DNA of 64,000 bases from Caldilineaceae bacterium. GTDB lineage: Bacteria > Chloroflexota > Anaerolineae > Caldilineales > Caldilineaceae. The position numbers and the translations under genes were made by a program. Positions 63,334 to 64,000 of this stretch are shown piece after piece (within the stretch, counting starts at the first letter, position 1; the number at the start of each line of letters is the position of its first letter). The stretch spans positions 186,001 through 250,000 of the forward strand of contig JALHQH010000008.1 of assembly GCA_022842065.1 (NCBI GenBank), written 5' to 3'. Below the pieces are notes generated by a model. It was not told the DNA's origin and ran no database searches. It worked only from the letters and a program-made list of their open reading frames with translations.

Positions 63334-63414
63334 ATTCGTAACGCGTAACTTTGCAGGAACATTCACGCATCACGTTTTACGTTTTACGTTTTACGTTTTA
63401 CGCATCACGTTTTA
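63334..63414. repeat. ACGTAAAACGTGATGCG-type hairpin repeat, copy 4
   Basis: ACGTAATTCGTAACGCGTAA faces CACGCATCACGTTTTACG and three further GTTTTAC units, between convergent genes; it could end both transcripts. Confidence 0.65.
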
Positions 63415-64000
63415 CAGCCGATAAGCACGCTTCGGCAACTCATACGCCATTGCCCGCGCCATTGCATGCGCATCGCTTTCATCGACAATGTGGCGGGCGA
63501 CGAGGCCGGCCAGCCAGTTGGCACTGGCGCGGCGCCAGAGGTCGTGGCGCACGGGAATCGAGGCAAAGGCGCGTGTGTCGTCGTTAAAGCCGGCGGTGTT
63601 GTAAATCCCCGCGGTTTCCATCACCAGGTCAAAGTAGCGCGTCATGCCGTTGAGACTGTCATAAAACCACCAAGGTGGCCCCAACAGCAGGCTGGGATAG
63701 TGGCCGGCCAATGGGGCCATTTCGCGGCCATAAGCTGTTTCGTCCAGGGTAAATAGGATCAGGGTCAACCGATTGTCGTTGCCAAAGCGGTTAAGCAGGG
63801 CGTGCAACCCATGCGTGTAGTCACTAGTGATTGGAATATCCGCGCCTTTGTCGCGGCCAAAGCGGCGATAGAGTGCGTCGTTGTGGTTGCGATAGGAGCC
63901 GGGGTGTAACTGCATCACCAGCCCATCTTCAATGCTCATGCGCGCCATTTCGACCAACATATGGCCAGTGAAGCGGCGCGTATCTTCGGGGGTAGCTGCC
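63412..64000 (-). CDS. uxaC: Uronate (glucuronate) isomerase, 5' partial
   Basis: The frame is open to the right edge, so only about the last 196 residues are present. GLVMQLHPGSYRNHN (metal-binding His in the amidohydrolase barrel), TAGIYNTAGFNDDTRAF, and the C-terminal MAYELPKRAYRL are diagnostic for UxaC. The enzyme converts glucuronate to fructuronate and galacturonate to tagaturonate, the first step of uronate breakdown. It fits the neighbouring CE15 esterase. Confidence 0.9.
   Translation of the reverse strand, partial: AATPEDTRRFTGHMLVEMARMSIEDGLVMQLHPGSYRNHNDALYRRFGRDKGADIPITSDYTHGLHALLNRFGNDNRLTLILFTLDETAYGREMAPLAGHYPSLLLGPPWWFYDSLNGMTRYFDLVMETAGIYNTAGFNDDTRAFASIPVRHDLWRRASANWLAGLVARHIVDESDAHAMARAMAYELPKRAYRL

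Noticed and set aside
1..64000. tRNA and rRNA genes
   Set aside because: I looked for TTCGA-type T-loop contexts and conserved rRNA stretches and found none that hold up.

Overview
The window looks like chromosomal DNA of a free-living member of the Chloroflexota, most plausibly a Caldilinea/Anaerolineae-type lineage. This is an inference from gene content: large GT39-type membrane glycosyltransferases with C-terminal beta domains, DUF6391, DUF1232 and XPB-N-like proteins, family-5 solute-binding lipoproteins starting with a CPA-type lipobox, and many small palindromic repeats. No rRNA, tRNA, CRISPR array or intact transposase gene was found. Both ends cut genes: a glycosyltransferase on the left and a uronate isomerase on the right.

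Layout. 0-7.2 kb: three tandem membrane glycosyltransferases. 7.2-10.1 kb: a decayed patch with two near-identical DUF2887-type nuclease-like genes, a third fragment of the same family and a broken deazaflavin-oxidoreductase-like gene. 10.3-17.6 kb, minus strand: a five-gene operon (DUF4007 protein, large P-loop ATPase, PAPS-reductase/DndC-like protein, HNH nuclease, methyltransferase-HIT fusion). It resembles the SspBCD DNA phosphorothioation machinery with two extra genes, and is the best candidate for an undescribed defence or DNA-modification system here. 17.7-20.1 kb: a small accessory patch with decayed and unknown genes, bounded by two copies of a 97-bp MITE-like repeat. 20.3-24.5 kb: potassium channel, PhoX phosphatase behind an 11-bp-phased Pho-box-like array, a truncated integrase-like protein and a YceI lipoprotein. 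24.6-28.8 kb: two more membrane glycosyltransferases. 29-33 kb: RimO, a MerR-like coiled-coil protein, DUF1232 and an XPB-N-like protein. 33.6-39.9 kb: a peptide-type ABC importer with two paralogous binding proteins around two permeases and no ATPase gene. 40-43.6 kb: minus-strand genes including superoxide dismutase. 44-49 kb: transketolase, DUF6391, HolA and RecF. 49-57 kb: an Rpn-like protein, a large UvrD-like helicase, a hybrid sensor kinase and an MFS transporter. 57-60.5 kb: phospholipid genes (PlsC, CdsA-like, diacylglycerol-kinase-like). 60.5-64 kb: an oxidoreductase, a CE15 glucuronoyl esterase and uronate isomerase, which suggest plant glucuronoxylan use.

A second theme is repeat invasion. 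At least six kinds of short inverted repeat occur. One sits in frame inside a glycosyltransferase gene. Another breaks the reading frame of both DUF2887 genes at the same codon. Protein family assignments come from motif recognition in the translated sequence, without database searches, and should be read with that limit.
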